From Marinobacter flavimaris (GTDB lineage Bacteria > Pseudomonadota > Gammaproteobacteria > Pseudomonadales > Oleiphilaceae): DNA of 64,000 nucleotides. Under the pieces are notes generated by a model. The model had not been told where the DNA came from. It did no database searches and worked only from the letters and a program-made list of their open reading frames with translations. How positions within the stretch are numbered: position 1 is the stretch's first letter; every line of letters starts with the position of its first letter. The stretch is taken from positions 1 through 64,000 of the forward strand of contig NZ_PSSW01000010.1 of NCBI RefSeq assembly GCF_002933295.1. The letters are read 5' to 3'. A program made the translations under genes and the position numbers. Shown one piece after another: positions 44,001-53,363 of the stretch.

Positions 44001-45338
44001 ATGGCTTTTTCCTCCCGTTCCCGGTCAAGGGCACTTTCTCTTGCGATCGCCACCGCCTCTGTCGGTTTCTCCGTTTCCGTTCATGCCAGCATGGGCAACA
44101 TCGGCACCACCTATGGCGTAATGCCCGTGGATGTTGCTACTGCCCAGTCACTGTCCATGTTCAATGACCAGGTGTCAGCCACCTATTACAACCCTGCCTA
44201 CCTCACGAAAGACGAGCGGGGGGAACTGACTGCGGGCATTCTGCACTCCGAGCAGGAGCTGCGGTCTGCGAATCCGAATGCCAACGGCGACATCCTTGCC
44301 AACTCTCCCAGCCAGCACGTGCTGATCGGCATGAAAACCAATCTGGGTTCGTTGACTCGTTTCAAGCACCCGATCTATCTGGGTTTCATTGCCGGGGTCG
44401 AGAAATATGGCAAGGAAATGCTGGCGTTCGATTCCCAGACCTCGGAGAACGGGCAGTTTCTCAAGTATGGCAAGGAGCCATTGTTCCTGAACATTGGTGG
44501 TGCAACGCCACTCTGGCGCGGAATCTCGGCCGGGGCGTCGGTGCGCGTCACCCTGGATGCCCAAGCGAACCTTGATGCGGTCTCTACTCTCGGTGGTGAA
44601 ACCAGCCGCGAGCGCCTTGCAGTCAATGCCGAACCTTCGCTCAAAACGATTCTTGGCACCAACATCGATCTTGGAAGCACCTTTTGCCCTGAAAGCGACT
44701 GTTTCCTGAATGGTTGGGAAACCGCGTTCACCTATCGCACCAAATCAGCAGCCTCCACGTCGGTGGACTCCAACATCATTGTTACCCAGACCATTCCTGA
44801 TCCCGGCCTCAGCCTGGCGGTATCGACCATTGATTCCTTCCAGCCGGAAACTTTCGGCTTTGGCGCTCAATACAAGGGCGAAAACTGGCGGATTGGTGGC
44901 AGCGTCGAGCAGCAAAACTGGTCCGAGCTGGAAAACGAATTTTCCTCCGATACGATCAAGGACCAGCAGTCCGTTGCACCGGGCAGCCGGATCAAATTCG
45001 ACGACGTGCTCGTTCCACGAATCGGCGCCGAGTATGCCCTCAACAAGAACTTTTCCGTGCGGGGCGGCGTTGCCTATGAGGAATCACCGCTCAAGTCTAC
45101 CCGCAACCCCGAGATCAACTACCTCGATACCGACAAGATTGTCGTGGGCCTCGGCCTGAGCGCCACGTATGACCGCACCCGTCTGCTGGCCTACCCCGTC
45201 CGCCTGGACATCGGTTACCAGTACCAGCAACTGCAGGAGCGCGATTTCACACTGGTGGATTTTGACGGCAACGAAACGCCGGTTACTGCAGACGGCGACG
45301 TTCACGTTGTCAGCGGCTCCATCACCCTGAAGTTTTAA
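44001..45338 (+). CDS. FadL/OMPP1-family outer-membrane transporter
   Basis: Predicted 14-strand barrel for uptake of hydrophobic compounds such as fatty acids or alkanes. The 445-residue protein has a signal peptide (about 1-29, ending VHA), the FadL N-terminal segment with the signature SATYYNPAYLT (about 58-69), alternating amphipathic strands throughout, and a terminal TLKF. C228/C233 form a small loop pair in a probable extracellular loop. The next gene, for a large lipoprotein, starts 12 bases after the stop. It may be related to AupA, an alkane-uptake FadL homologue of Marinobacter, but I cannot show orthology. Confidence 0.82.
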   Translation: MAFSSRSRSRALSLAIATASVGFSVSVHASMGNIGTTYGVMPVDVATAQSLSMFNDQVSATYYNPAYLTKDERGELTAGILHSEQELRSANPNANGDILANSPSQHVLIGMKTNLGSLTRFKHPIYLGFIAGVEKYGKEMLAFDSQTSENGQFLKYGKEPLFLNIGGATPLWRGISAGASVRVTLDAQANLDAVSTLGGETSRERLAVNAEPSLKTILGTNIDLGSTFCPESDCFLNGWETAFTYRTKSAASTSVDSNIIVTQTIPDPGLSLAVSTIDSFQPETFGFGAQYKGENWRIGGSVEQQNWSELENEFSSDTIKDQQSVAPGSRIKFDDVLVPRIGAEYALNKNFSVRGGVAYEESPLKSTRNPEINYLDTDKIVVGLGLSATYDRTRLLAYPVRLDIGYQYQQLQERDFTLVDFDGNETPVTADGDVHVVSGSITLKF

Positions 45339-45350
45339 GGAGGGCACGCC

Positions 45351-48300
45351 ATGAAGTACAACAACACACTGGCACTGATACCCGCCCTGTTACTGGCCGC
45401 CTGTGGTGGCGACGAACAGACCATGAATGAGAAAGTCTCCCCCGGCTCGGTGGTGTATTCCTACCCTGCCGATGGGCAGGCAGATGTCAGCCCGAAAGCC
45501 GACATTGTTCTGCGCTTCAGCCATGCGTTGACCGATGAGGATGCAGATCTCCAAAACAAAATTCTGCTGCAATCTCAGGAACAGTCACTGCCCTTTTCTA
45601 TCAGCCGGATTGACGGCGGTAAAAGCCTCATGCTGTCGCCCTCGTCGGAACTCGACACGCTCGGCGACTACACGGTGAAGTTCAGCGAACCTCTGGCTGC
45701 AGAGGGCGGTCGCCAGATCGACACCCCCAACGCGGTCGGCGATGCCGGCATCCAGTTCGAGACTCGGGGAAGTTTCTCCGGACCCGCAAGCATAACCAAC
45801 TCAGCCGCGGATTTTGATATCGCCTGGCAGGTTCCGGCAAACAACAGCCCGTTCGAGGCCATGAACTTCTCCACATTCCGCCTGGCCATGACCCACCCGA
45901 TCCATCCTGACTGGAAGGCTCTGGGCGGTTCCATCCAACTGCTGGATGGCAGCGGAGAGGTTGTTCCAGCGATGGTTCTGGTGAAAGGCAACCGGATAAC
46001 GGTGGACCCTTGTCTGGTCGAGGATCCCAGGGACTGTGGCAGCAAGGACGATGTCCTGGACACCAGCCAGACCTATACCCTGCGTCTGGAAAACCTGGCC
46101 AGCCTGACCTCGCCCGAAGCGGGCCGGTTCAGTGAGGAGATCGCATTCACGCCCCGCGAGACAGGCCCGACGGTCGTACTTCAGCAGTCTGCTGTTGATT
46201 CCGGGCTGGCCGCAGATACTGCGGAACAGGACGTCACCCGATCCGTCCTGAATGGCCAGGTCATTAACGGCGTCACGCTCAACTCGGTGCTCCAGGGAGA
46301 AGCAGGCCCCTCCCAACAGACCGGCGATCTGTTTGCAGAGCTGGCTTATGCGCCAGCATTCGAGGCTGATGAGGCGCTCCCGTTGCGTATCGCCCGGGGC
46401 AGCGTGCTGAACAGTACCAGTCTGGATGTTCTGGTGGGCGGCGAGGTTCCTGTGCTGGACGCCGCTACCGGCCAACTTCAGACCACCGGCAACATCAAGG
46501 TCACCATGTTGTCAGACGCATCCGGCTACCTGAGCCCCAACCCCTACACCGATAACATCAACGCGCCCAGACATATCACGCTGTTTATGGATGTCTCCAT
46601 GAACACCGAAAATGCCCAGCCCAACGCAGCGCTCTCCCAGGATCTGATGGGGGTCGAGTTGCGCGGCATCGCGCTGGTCCAGGATGGCGTATTGACCATC
46701 GATGCCATCGGAATGGTGGAACCAAACCTTCTCGGCCAGGAGTACACAGACTCGACCATCGCGTTCCATCTTCAGGCGGCCACCGATGCCGATTCGGTTC
46801 TCGACGCCGAGCTACTCCGCGAGCTGGACAGCACTTCGCCCAGCCTGGTCAGCTGGATGCCCGGACCGGACAACGCCATTCCGGATACGCGCCAGTCCAT
46901 GCAGCGCCCCGGGGATCCGGTCATTCTGTTCTTTGATGAGCCGCTTGCCGCGGACTCCATTGATACCGGAATTTCACTGTTCGCGGATGGTGTTCCTGTT
47001 GAGACACTTGAGACACAACTGGACGGAACTGCCGTTATCCTGAATCCGGGCGATGGTCTGCGACATGGCGTTGACTACGAAGTCGTCATCGATGGTTTGA
47101 CCGATCTGGCCGGCAACCCAGCCACCGTGGCACCGTTACAGTTTTCACTGGATGATATTGGCGGCTCCACTGTAACCCGGCGCCCTGCCCTGGCCCTGAC
47201 CACGTATCCAGGCTACCCGTGCGAAACCGATCATAGTCTGCTGGATCTCTCCGCCGGCGTACTGGGACAGTGCTATTCCGATGGAGGTGTGGGTGACACT
47301 CTACCGGTCAGCACCATGCCGTCAGATCGTCCCATTACCGTTGTCTTCTCCAAGTCCATGGACCTGAATTCCATTATTCAGGGAGACACATTCATCGTTG
47401 AGAAAGTGAGGCAGGAACCCAATGGTTCGGTCACGGTTGTGGAAAGCAACGTACCTGGACGGCTTGAAAAGAATCTCCAGCGGATCCGGTTCTACCCGGA
47501 CCAGCCCTGGGAAGCCGACGCACACTATCGGTACACCCTGAAGTCATCGGAGGATGCAGGAAGCTGCTCGACTGGAAGCTACACCTCGATTTGCGATTCC
47601 GATGGCCTTGCGCTGAAAACCGACCTGCTTGAAGGGCTTGATGACGGAGGTGGCAACAACGGACCGGACGACATGGTGATCTATTTCACCGGAACCGAGC
47701 CTCTGGACAGCGTTTTCACGCCTCTGCGAAACCTGCCAGTTCGCGACACCAATGCCAACTTCATTGTGGACTGTGACTCCAACACCAACCCGGACTGTCT
47801 TGAGCCGTTTGACCATCAGGGCAGCGACGCTGATGGCTGGGCCGCTTCAGCCAATTCAACGAAACTGAGGGTCCGCAATAACGAAGCATCAGCCTCTCCG
47901 CCCGTGATTGTGGCCAGTACCGCCGATGCGCGGGTTGGCTGCGAGACCGGCGAGCGTTGCCCCAAAGATAAGTTCATCTACCAGACCTACGCCCTCAACA
48001 CGGAAGTTATTGGCCCTGGCATTTATGAGCCAACCGGCGATGAGGGGATTCTGGTGAACCTGTATCCCACACAGTTGGCGACCACATCGATCAGTGTGTT
48101 CACAGAGCTTAGGGTTTTTGGATTTATCCCACTCCAGGAGGAGTCCATTACCAATACCCAGGTCCTCCGCATGCGCTATGCCAAGGACGACCCGGCGTGT
48201 TCCGGCCCGGGCTGCAGCCGCTCTGGCCTGATACCCGGGGTTATAACAGAGGGTGAAAATGGCCAGCCGGTCTTCAAGACCCGGGCCGAATTGATGCTCG

Positions 48301-48578
48301 ATGCGCCCGATATGGAAATCCCGCTGGGGGGCCGCCACGACCTGTACGGTAGGGAGTTTGTGCTTGAACTGGAGGGCAATATTACCTTCTTCGATGACGG
48401 CCGGATGCAGATTGAGCAACGCAATTCAAACCTGGTCGACATTAATGTCCGGGCGCGGGCGCTTGGGGTGCCTGGCGGCGAAATCGTGACGATTGATCTG
48501 CCGCTACAAATCCCCGAACAGGGCGTTTACCTCAACTTCATCTCCAACCCGGTCAAAGAGATCCCGGCAGAGTATTAA
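45351..48578 (+). CDS. Large Ig-like (Big_5) lipoprotein paired with FadL-like gene
   Basis: The 1075-residue predicted lipoprotein has lipobox LLAAC with C17 or C18, followed by GG, which favours outer-membrane retention. At least three SbsA/Big_5 Ig-like domains are recognisable (about 30-120, 495-605 and 655-735), each with a 'P.dg...v....i.v.Fs..m' pattern such as SYPADGQADVSPKADIVLRF. The remainder is beta-rich, with Cys pairs near 223/229, 624/640 and 862/868. GGAGG sits just before the ATG. Co-transcription with the FadL-like gene suggests a two-part surface uptake or adhesion system; the substrate is unknown. Confidence 0.8.
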   Translation: MKYNNTLALIPALLLAACGGDEQTMNEKVSPGSVVYSYPADGQADVSPKADIVLRFSHALTDEDADLQNKILLQSQEQSLPFSISRIDGGKSLMLSPSSELDTLGDYTVKFSEPLAAEGGRQIDTPNAVGDAGIQFETRGSFSGPASITNSAADFDIAWQVPANNSPFEAMNFSTFRLAMTHPIHPDWKALGGSIQLLDGSGEVVPAMVLVKGNRITVDPCLVEDPRDCGSKDDVLDTSQTYTLRLENLASLTSPEAGRFSEEIAFTPRETGPTVVLQQSAVDSGLAADTAEQDVTRSVLNGQVINGVTLNSVLQGEAGPSQQTGDLFAELAYAPAFEADEALPLRIARGSVLNSTSLDVLVGGEVPVLDAATGQLQTTGNIKVTMLSDASGYLSPNPYTDNINAPRHITLFMDVSMNTENAQPNAALSQDLMGVELRGIALVQDGVLTIDAIGMVEPNLLGQEYTDSTIAFHLQAATDADSVLDAELLRELDSTSPSLVSWMPGPDNAIPDTRQSMQRPGDPVILFFDEPLAADSIDTGISLFADGVPVETLETQLDGTAVILNPGDGLRHGVDYEVVIDGLTDLAGNPATVAPLQFSLDDIGGSTVTRRPALALTTYPGYPCETDHSLLDLSAGVLGQCYSDGGVGDTLPVSTMPSDRPITVVFSKSMDLNSIIQGDTFIVEKVRQEPNGSVTVVESNVPGRLEKNLQRIRFYPDQPWEADAHYRYTLKSSEDAGSCSTGSYTSICDSDGLALKTDLLEGLDDGGGNNGPDDMVIYFTGTEPLDSVFTPLRNLPVRDTNANFIVDCDSNTNPDCLEPFDHQGSDADGWAASANSTKLRVRNNEASASPPVIVASTADARVGCETGERCPKDKFIYQTYALNTEVIGPGIYEPTGDEGILVNLYPTQLATTSISVFTELRVFGFIPLQEESITNTQVLRMRYAKDDPACSGPGCSRSGLIPGVITEGENGQPVFKTRAELMLDAPDMEIPLGGRHDLYGREFVLELEGNITFFDDGRMQIEQRNSNLVDINVRARALGVPGGEIVTIDLPLQIPEQGVYLNFISNPVKEIPAEY

Positions 48579-48596
48579 AAGCTCTGAAACCACTGC

Positions 48597-48626
48597 AAAG
48601 GGCCAGCCTTCGGGTTGGCCCTTTTT
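48597..48626 (+). terminator. Terminator of the FadL/Ig-lipoprotein operon
   Basis: A 12-bp stem (one G-T pair) closes a TTCG tetraloop and is followed by a T-run, 18 bases after the lipoprotein stop. It is a very strong intrinsic terminator. Confidence 0.93.
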
Positions 48627-48735
48627 GCACAGGGTACAAACGGTGGTTATTTCCCCATCCAAGCCATTTGCTGCTAATCTGGTTGCAGATTGAAACTTCT
48701 ATAGCAAGACAACAACCTTTCAGGAGAGCCCCTTC

Positions 48736-51030
48736 ATGGAAAACGGCACCCACTATCGTACCTGTCACCTTTGCGAGGCCATGTGCGGTGTCGCGATCGA
48801 AATGAAGGACGGCCGGATTGCTTCCATAAAGGGCGATGAGAATGATCCGCTCAGCCAGGGGCATATCTGTCCGAAGGCGGTTGCGCTTCAGGATCTGCAC
48901 GAAGATCCGGACCGCCTGAAAAAGCCGATACGCAAAACCGGGACCGGCTGGCAGGAAATGGAGTGGGCGGAGGCGTTTGACCTGGTCGCCGAAAAGCTCC
49001 ACCAGACCCGCCAGGACCACGGCCACAACAGCATCGGCGTTTACCTGGGCAACCCAAACGTACACAACCATGGTTCCCTGGTTGCCACCATGCCATTGCT
49101 GCGAGCCATCGGAACCCAGAACCGGTTTTCAGCAACGTCCAATGATCAGCTGCCTCACATGCTCGCCAGTCTCGAGATGTTCGGGCACCAGGTTCTTTTC
49201 CCCATTCCCGATATCGATCACACGGATCTGTTTATCTGCATTGGCGCCAATCCCATGGCGTCCAATGGCAGCCTGATGACGGTTCCGGACTTCCGCGGGC
49301 GACTCAAGGCCCTGAAGCAGCGCGGCGGCAGAATGGTTGTGGTGGACCCCCGCCGCACCGAGACCGCAAAGCTGGCCGACGAATTCCACTTCGTCCGGCC
49401 CGGAAGCGATGCCCTGCTGATGATGGCCATGGTGCATACATTGTTTGAAGAAAAGCTGGTGGATCCCGGTCCGGCGGAAAGGCTGGTGAAAGACGCAGAC
49501 CTTCTGCGCCTGGCGGCTCTCAGCTTCACCCCGGAAGTGGTCAGCGCACACACCGGTATTTCCGCGGAGGACATTCGCGCCCTCACCCGACAGCTCGCCA
49601 CCACGCGAAAGGCGGCTCTTTACACGCGCATGGGGACAAGCACCCAGACCTTTGGCGGTGTGGCAACCTGGCTGGCCTATTGCCTCAACATCCTGACCGG
49701 GAAACTGGACCTGCCCGGCGGCGTTCTGTTCTCGCAGCCGGCGATTGATCTGGTAGAGCTTGGTGCCATGGCCGGTCAGAAGGGTCACTTCGGCAAGCGC
49801 CACAGCCGCGTGAAGGGGCTGCCTGAATTCGGCGGAGAATACCCGGCCAGCACCATGGCCGATGAGATGTTAACCCCTGGCGATGGGCAGATCAGGGCTT
49901 TTGTCACCGTTGCCGGCAATCCCGTTCTCTCCAGCCCCAACGGCCGACGTCTGGAGGAAGCCCTGGGCGGCCTCGACTTCATGGTCTCGGTGGATTATTA
50001 CCTCAACGAAACAACCCGGCATGCGGATATCATCCTGCCCCCGACCGCGGCGCTGGAACGCAGCCACTATGATCTGATTTTCAGCATGTTTGCGGTGCGC
50101 AATTTCGCCAAATACAGCGAAGCACTGTTCGATGCCGGCCCGGGAGCCCGCCATGACTGGCAGATTCTACTGGAGCTGGCCCACCGGTTGGAAAAGCTCC
50201 GGAAAGGTGGGCAACTGGCCCTGCGGGCGGAACTCGGCTGGCGCGCCTTCAAGCAGATTGGGCCAGACCCGATTCTTGATCTGCTCTTGCGATCCGGCCC
50301 CTATGGCGCTGATGCCGGGCGTGCGCGGGGCTTGCTGCAGCCTGCGGTCGATCTGGTGATGGATATCCTGCCGAAACGACATCCGCTTCGTGGACTGGCC
50401 AAGCTCAGCCCCCTGAACCGCCACTGGCAGGAGCTACCGAAAGGGCTTTCCCTGAGTGCCCTGAAGGACAACCCGAACGGCGTCGATCTGGGCCCTCTCC
50501 AGCCGTCCCTGCCTGAACGCCTGTTTACCCGCGATGGCAAGATCAACCTTGCGCCAAGGCGCTACCTGGACGACCTTGGCAGGCTGCATGAGGCCCTGGC
50601 TGCACCGGCCGGCGAGTCTCTGCAACTGATTGGCCGGCGCCACGTTCGGAGCAACAACTCGTGGATGCACAACAGTCAGCGGCTGGTTAAGGGCAAGGAC
50701 CGGTGCACCCTGATGATTCATCCCAAAGACGCCAGCCGCCTGGGTTTGCAGGCCGCTGACTCTGCAGAAATATCTTCGGAATCCAGGCAGATAGTCTTGC
50801 CGGTTGAAATTACCGAGGATGTCATGCCCGGCGTGGTATCCATTCCCCATGGCTGGGGCCATGACCGCGACGGCACTGGCCAGTCAGTGGCGGCTGCCCA
50901 TGCCGGTGCCAGCATCAACGACTTGCTCAGCGACGGTCGAATTGATCCGCTCTCTGGCACTTCCGTATTGAATGGACAGCCCGTTGCTGTCAAAGTCTGG
51001 CGCCCGGAGCGCCAACGCAAACGGGCCTGA
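48736..51030 (+). CDS. Orphan molybdopterin-dependent oxidoreductase
   Basis: The 764-residue cytoplasmic protein of the DMSO-reductase superfamily has no Tat signal. The N-terminal [4Fe-4S] motif is C10, C13, C17, C45. Molybdopterin-binding segments include GVYLGNPNVHNHG, FICIGANPMASNGS, VVVDPRRTETAKLAD and a C-terminal dinucleotide-binding domain (about 620-760; RRHVRSNNSWMHN). It resembles formate-dehydrogenase-like oxidoreductases of unknown substrate. At the position usually holding Cys/SeCys/Ser/Asp ligand I see FSATSNDQLPHM, with no Cys or Sec. No electron-transfer subunit or maturation gene is adjacent; a DUF2489 gene follows 19 bases later. Confidence 0.85.
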   Translation: MENGTHYRTCHLCEAMCGVAIEMKDGRIASIKGDENDPLSQGHICPKAVALQDLHEDPDRLKKPIRKTGTGWQEMEWAEAFDLVAEKLHQTRQDHGHNSIGVYLGNPNVHNHGSLVATMPLLRAIGTQNRFSATSNDQLPHMLASLEMFGHQVLFPIPDIDHTDLFICIGANPMASNGSLMTVPDFRGRLKALKQRGGRMVVVDPRRTETAKLADEFHFVRPGSDALLMMAMVHTLFEEKLVDPGPAERLVKDADLLRLAALSFTPEVVSAHTGISAEDIRALTRQLATTRKAALYTRMGTSTQTFGGVATWLAYCLNILTGKLDLPGGVLFSQPAIDLVELGAMAGQKGHFGKRHSRVKGLPEFGGEYPASTMADEMLTPGDGQIRAFVTVAGNPVLSSPNGRRLEEALGGLDFMVSVDYYLNETTRHADIILPPTAALERSHYDLIFSMFAVRNFAKYSEALFDAGPGARHDWQILLELAHRLEKLRKGGQLALRAELGWRAFKQIGPDPILDLLLRSGPYGADAGRARGLLQPAVDLVMDILPKRHPLRGLAKLSPLNRHWQELPKGLSLSALKDNPNGVDLGPLQPSLPERLFTRDGKINLAPRRYLDDLGRLHEALAAPAGESLQLIGRRHVRSNNSWMHNSQRLVKGKDRCTLMIHPKDASRLGLQAADSAEISSESRQIVLPVEITEDVMPGVVSIPHGWGHDRDGTGQSVAAAHAGASINDLLSDGRIDPLSGTSVLNGQPVAVKVWRPERQRKRA

Positions 51031-51049
51031 TTCATAAAAGGAGCTGAAA

Positions 51050-51511
51050 ATGCCCCAGTGGCTGCAGTGGAGTCTGATTATTGCTGGTCTCATCGCCATC
51101 GTTCTGCTGGCGGTCTTCATCCGGCGTCAGATGGGGTTGCTTTCGGAAAATCGCAAACGGCAGGCCAAAGCCGAGGCGTTCCAGACCAACCGCAGACAAG
51201 ACATGATCCGCAGTGTTCATGTTATTGCGATGGCGGTTGAAGAGGATCAGATCGAATACTCGGAAGCCTGCCTGAGACTCAAGGGCCTGCTCGATCACAT
51301 TGCTCCGGAGTTGCTGGAGCAATCACCTTTCAGTGTATTCCAGGAAGTGCATGACCAGTTGCAGCACATGCCCACGCACCGGGCACGGCAAGCAACGGAG
51401 ACAAAGTTCGTGGACAAGATGGACAAGGAACGTTTCGAAGTGGAACAGAAGCATGCCGATGCGATTCGCCGGGCCGCAACCGCTATCCGACACCACTCCT
51501 TTTCAGGTTAG
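51050..51511 (+). CDS. DUF2489 membrane protein
   Basis: The 153-residue protein of unknown function has one N-terminal transmembrane helix (about 5-25, SLIIAGLIAIVLLAVFI) and a soluble, mostly helical DUF2489 domain (about 40-150). AGGAG lies six bases before the ATG. It is probably co-transcribed with the molybdopterin oxidoreductase, whether or not they act together. Confidence 0.8.
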   Translation: MPQWLQWSLIIAGLIAIVLLAVFIRRQMGLLSENRKRQAKAEAFQTNRRQDMIRSVHVIAMAVEEDQIEYSEACLRLKGLLDHIAPELLEQSPFSVFQEVHDQLQHMPTHRARQATETKFVDKMDKERFEVEQKHADAIRRAATAIRHHSFSG

Positions 51512-51705
51512 AGTCAGCTATACAAGCATCCAGGAACTGGTCAGACCTTATTTTTGTAACATTTTGTAACTATTCGGTCGACAAAAAGAATAATTTAGCT
51601 CATCAAATCAAAAGGTTCTGACGCGGTGAAAAACTGACACGACGATCATTCCTTCCAGGTTACAACTGTTGACTTTTCTTTTTTCCATCAGGGTCTAAAT
51701 TATAA
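51512..51705 (+). promoter_or_regulatory. Gene-free AT-rich stretch with GTAAC direct repeats
   Basis: No gene is seen. It contains the direct repeat TTTTGTAAC-A-TTTTGTAAC near 51550-51570 and a TTGACT (51669-51674) followed, at a rather long distance, by TAAATTATAA (51696-51705), a possible weak promoter for the candidate RNA that follows. Confidence 0.35.
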
Positions 51706-51822
51706 GCAAGGGGGCACCGACCATCTGCGGCAGGTGCCACCTAACGTTGTTTTCTCCTGATAAGTTTGGACGACTCTGCAATAAAGCGGGTGAGCTTGCC
51801 GGCCTCTGAGCCGGCTTTTTTT
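51706..51822 (+). ncRNA. Candidate small RNA ending in a strong terminator
   Basis: About 117 bases with no open frame contain a first hairpin GGCACC/GGTGCC (about 51713-51738), a U-rich single-stranded stretch, and an intrinsic terminator GCCGGC-CTCTGA-GCCGGC plus seven T's (51798-51822). The terminator is 287 bases past the DUF2489 stop, far for that gene, and its polarity is wrong for the gene on the other side. That suggests a separate transcript. It could instead be a long 3' untranslated region. Confidence 0.35.
51798..51822 (+). terminator. Intrinsic terminator with seven T's
   Basis: Perfect 6-bp GC stem GCCGGC/GCCGGC, 6-base loop, then TTTTTTT on the plus strand. There is no matching T-run for the minus strand, so it serves rightward transcription. 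Confidence 0.88.
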
Positions 51823-51847
51823 GAATCAAAATATGGGGATGTAGACC

Positions 51848-53212
51848 TTACTGGCTCATCATACCGGCCATTGCCATAACGCTATCTTTATTGTGAACCA
51901 GTTCATCGAACTGTTCCTCAACCTGCCCTCGATCAAGACCCAACTCATCGAAGACTGCCTGATCAACCTCTTCACCGGCGCCGAGAGCTACACCTCGTGC
52001 CGTTAGCAACTGCCGGCCGAGCCAGAGCAAACGGGCGTAAACGCTGTTCGATCCACTGTAGAAGCGATTCTTTTGATAACGGATTGCCAGTGTGACCTCG
52101 TCGGGCATGCCCCAGTTTTCCATGAGCTGGGCTGCAATCTGCTCTCGGGTAATGCCAAGTAAATAGTGTTCAGTAACGGAGGAATCAATATCAGGATTCA
52201 CTTCCAGCGAACGGCATACCAGCTTGAAATGTGGCGGAAACACTTGCGCCAGAACCAGGTGGCCAAAGTTGTGGAGAAGGCCTCCCAGATAGGCAAGACC
52301 AAAGACAGGACGCTCTCCGCGGGGCATCATGCTGGCCAAAATACCGGCGGACTGGGCTTGCCAGATAGCCTGCTGCCAGTAATCCACATAACCTTCGGGA
52401 TGATCCTGAGGCTGCTTTAATGCCCGCCCCAACGAAAGGCCCATGGCCAGGTTCATGACAAGGTCGAATCCGAGAACTCGGGACACCGCATCATGGACTG
52501 ATTTTACCCGGCCGGCGGCGGCATAGAACGAAGACGACGCCCAACTGACCACCTGCGCTGCCAAGCTTGGATCGCTCTCGACGATATCAACGAGGTCCCC
52601 CATCACAGCATTGGGATTTACTCGTAAATGGATGATTCTCTGCGCGGTTTCAGGCAGTGGTGGTAACTCAAGCGTATCTTCAAGTCTCTGCTGTATTCTT
52701 AAACCGGTGAATTTTTTGATGGCCGAATGGAATTGATCCCGATCTCTGTCGTGGTCATCATAATTAACCGAAATGGATTCCAGGGCGACTGCAAGAGAGT
52801 GTCGATCGGCGTTGGCTGTCAGAGCCTGAAAGTCCTCTGCAGGCATGACCATCGCGAGATTCTGTTCGCCAAGCTCCAACGCAACCGCAGAAAGTTGATC
52901 CACACGCTCATCAACAAGCGTCGGCCAGCCGGTCAATGAAGGCAGTGCTGGAAGCGCTTTAAGGCCAGCCCGCTCTCTCACCCGCACTTGCTCGCGGCGC
53001 TTCATCAGACGCAGATCACGCCCGAGTTCCTTGTTCATCTGTTCTAAATCAATCAGATCGTCCTTGCGACAAATCACCTGAAGGTTACCTTGCTCATCAG
53101 TCAGCAAGACCATGCGTAACAGTTCTTTTCGGCTGGCGGTGCTGACATCCCTCAAGGATACACCCGCTGCGGTCTCACCCAGAGCCTGCTGAACTGCGAC
53201 AGGTAATTCCAT
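51848..53212 (-). CDS. YbaK-like/HDOD fusion protein
   Basis: The 454-residue protein has an N-terminal YbaK/aminoacyl-tRNA-deacylase-like domain (about 1-150; RKELLRMVLLTDEQGNLQVI). It is followed by an HDOD domain (about 175-385; LPPLPETAQRIIHLRVNPNA, then ESDPSLAAQVVSWASSSFYA and LLHNFGHLVLAQ). HDOD proteins act in signalling without clear enzymatic activity. The fusion is known in marine gammaproteobacteria but uncharacterised. GGGAGA a few bases before the ATG supports the start. It stands alone, downstream of nothing on its strand for 2 kb. Confidence 0.85.
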   Translation of the reverse strand: MELPVAVQQALGETAAGVSLRDVSTASRKELLRMVLLTDEQGNLQVICRKDDLIDLEQMNKELGRDLRLMKRREQVRVRERAGLKALPALPSLTGWPTLVDERVDQLSAVALELGEQNLAMVMPAEDFQALTANADRHSLAVALESISVNYDDHDRDRDQFHSAIKKFTGLRIQQRLEDTLELPPLPETAQRIIHLRVNPNAVMGDLVDIVESDPSLAAQVVSWASSSFYAAAGRVKSVHDAVSRVLGFDLVMNLAMGLSLGRALKQPQDHPEGYVDYWQQAIWQAQSAGILASMMPRGERPVFGLAYLGGLLHNFGHLVLAQVFPPHFKLVCRSLEVNPDIDSSVTEHYLLGITREQIAAQLMENWGMPDEVTLAIRYQKNRFYSGSNSVYARLLWLGRQLLTARGVALGAGEEVDQAVFDELGLDRGQVEEQFDELVHNKDSVMAMAGMMSQ

Positions 53213-53363
53213 AAATTTCTCCCGAATATTGCTGTTTCCCGCCGGATAACCCGAACCCGAAAATCATACTAAACCCAGTATAGGGCAAAGAAATGACTCT
53301 GACGTTGACTGAACTCTATTTCCAGAGCGTTTTCATACGCTTTCAGTGAATAAACGGACGCCT

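Noticed and set aside
43804..44034. A 76-codon minus-strand frame upstream of the FadL-like gene
   Set aside because: It overlaps the FadL-like start and its ribosome binding site, has no Shine-Dalgarno sequence of its own, and the translation resembles no exported or folded protein.
51550..51570. TTTTGTAAC repeats as CbrB sites for a second Crc-type RNA
   Set aside because: They lack the TGTTAC partner, no GG-N10-GC promoter follows, and the downstream candidate RNA has no AACAACAA motifs.
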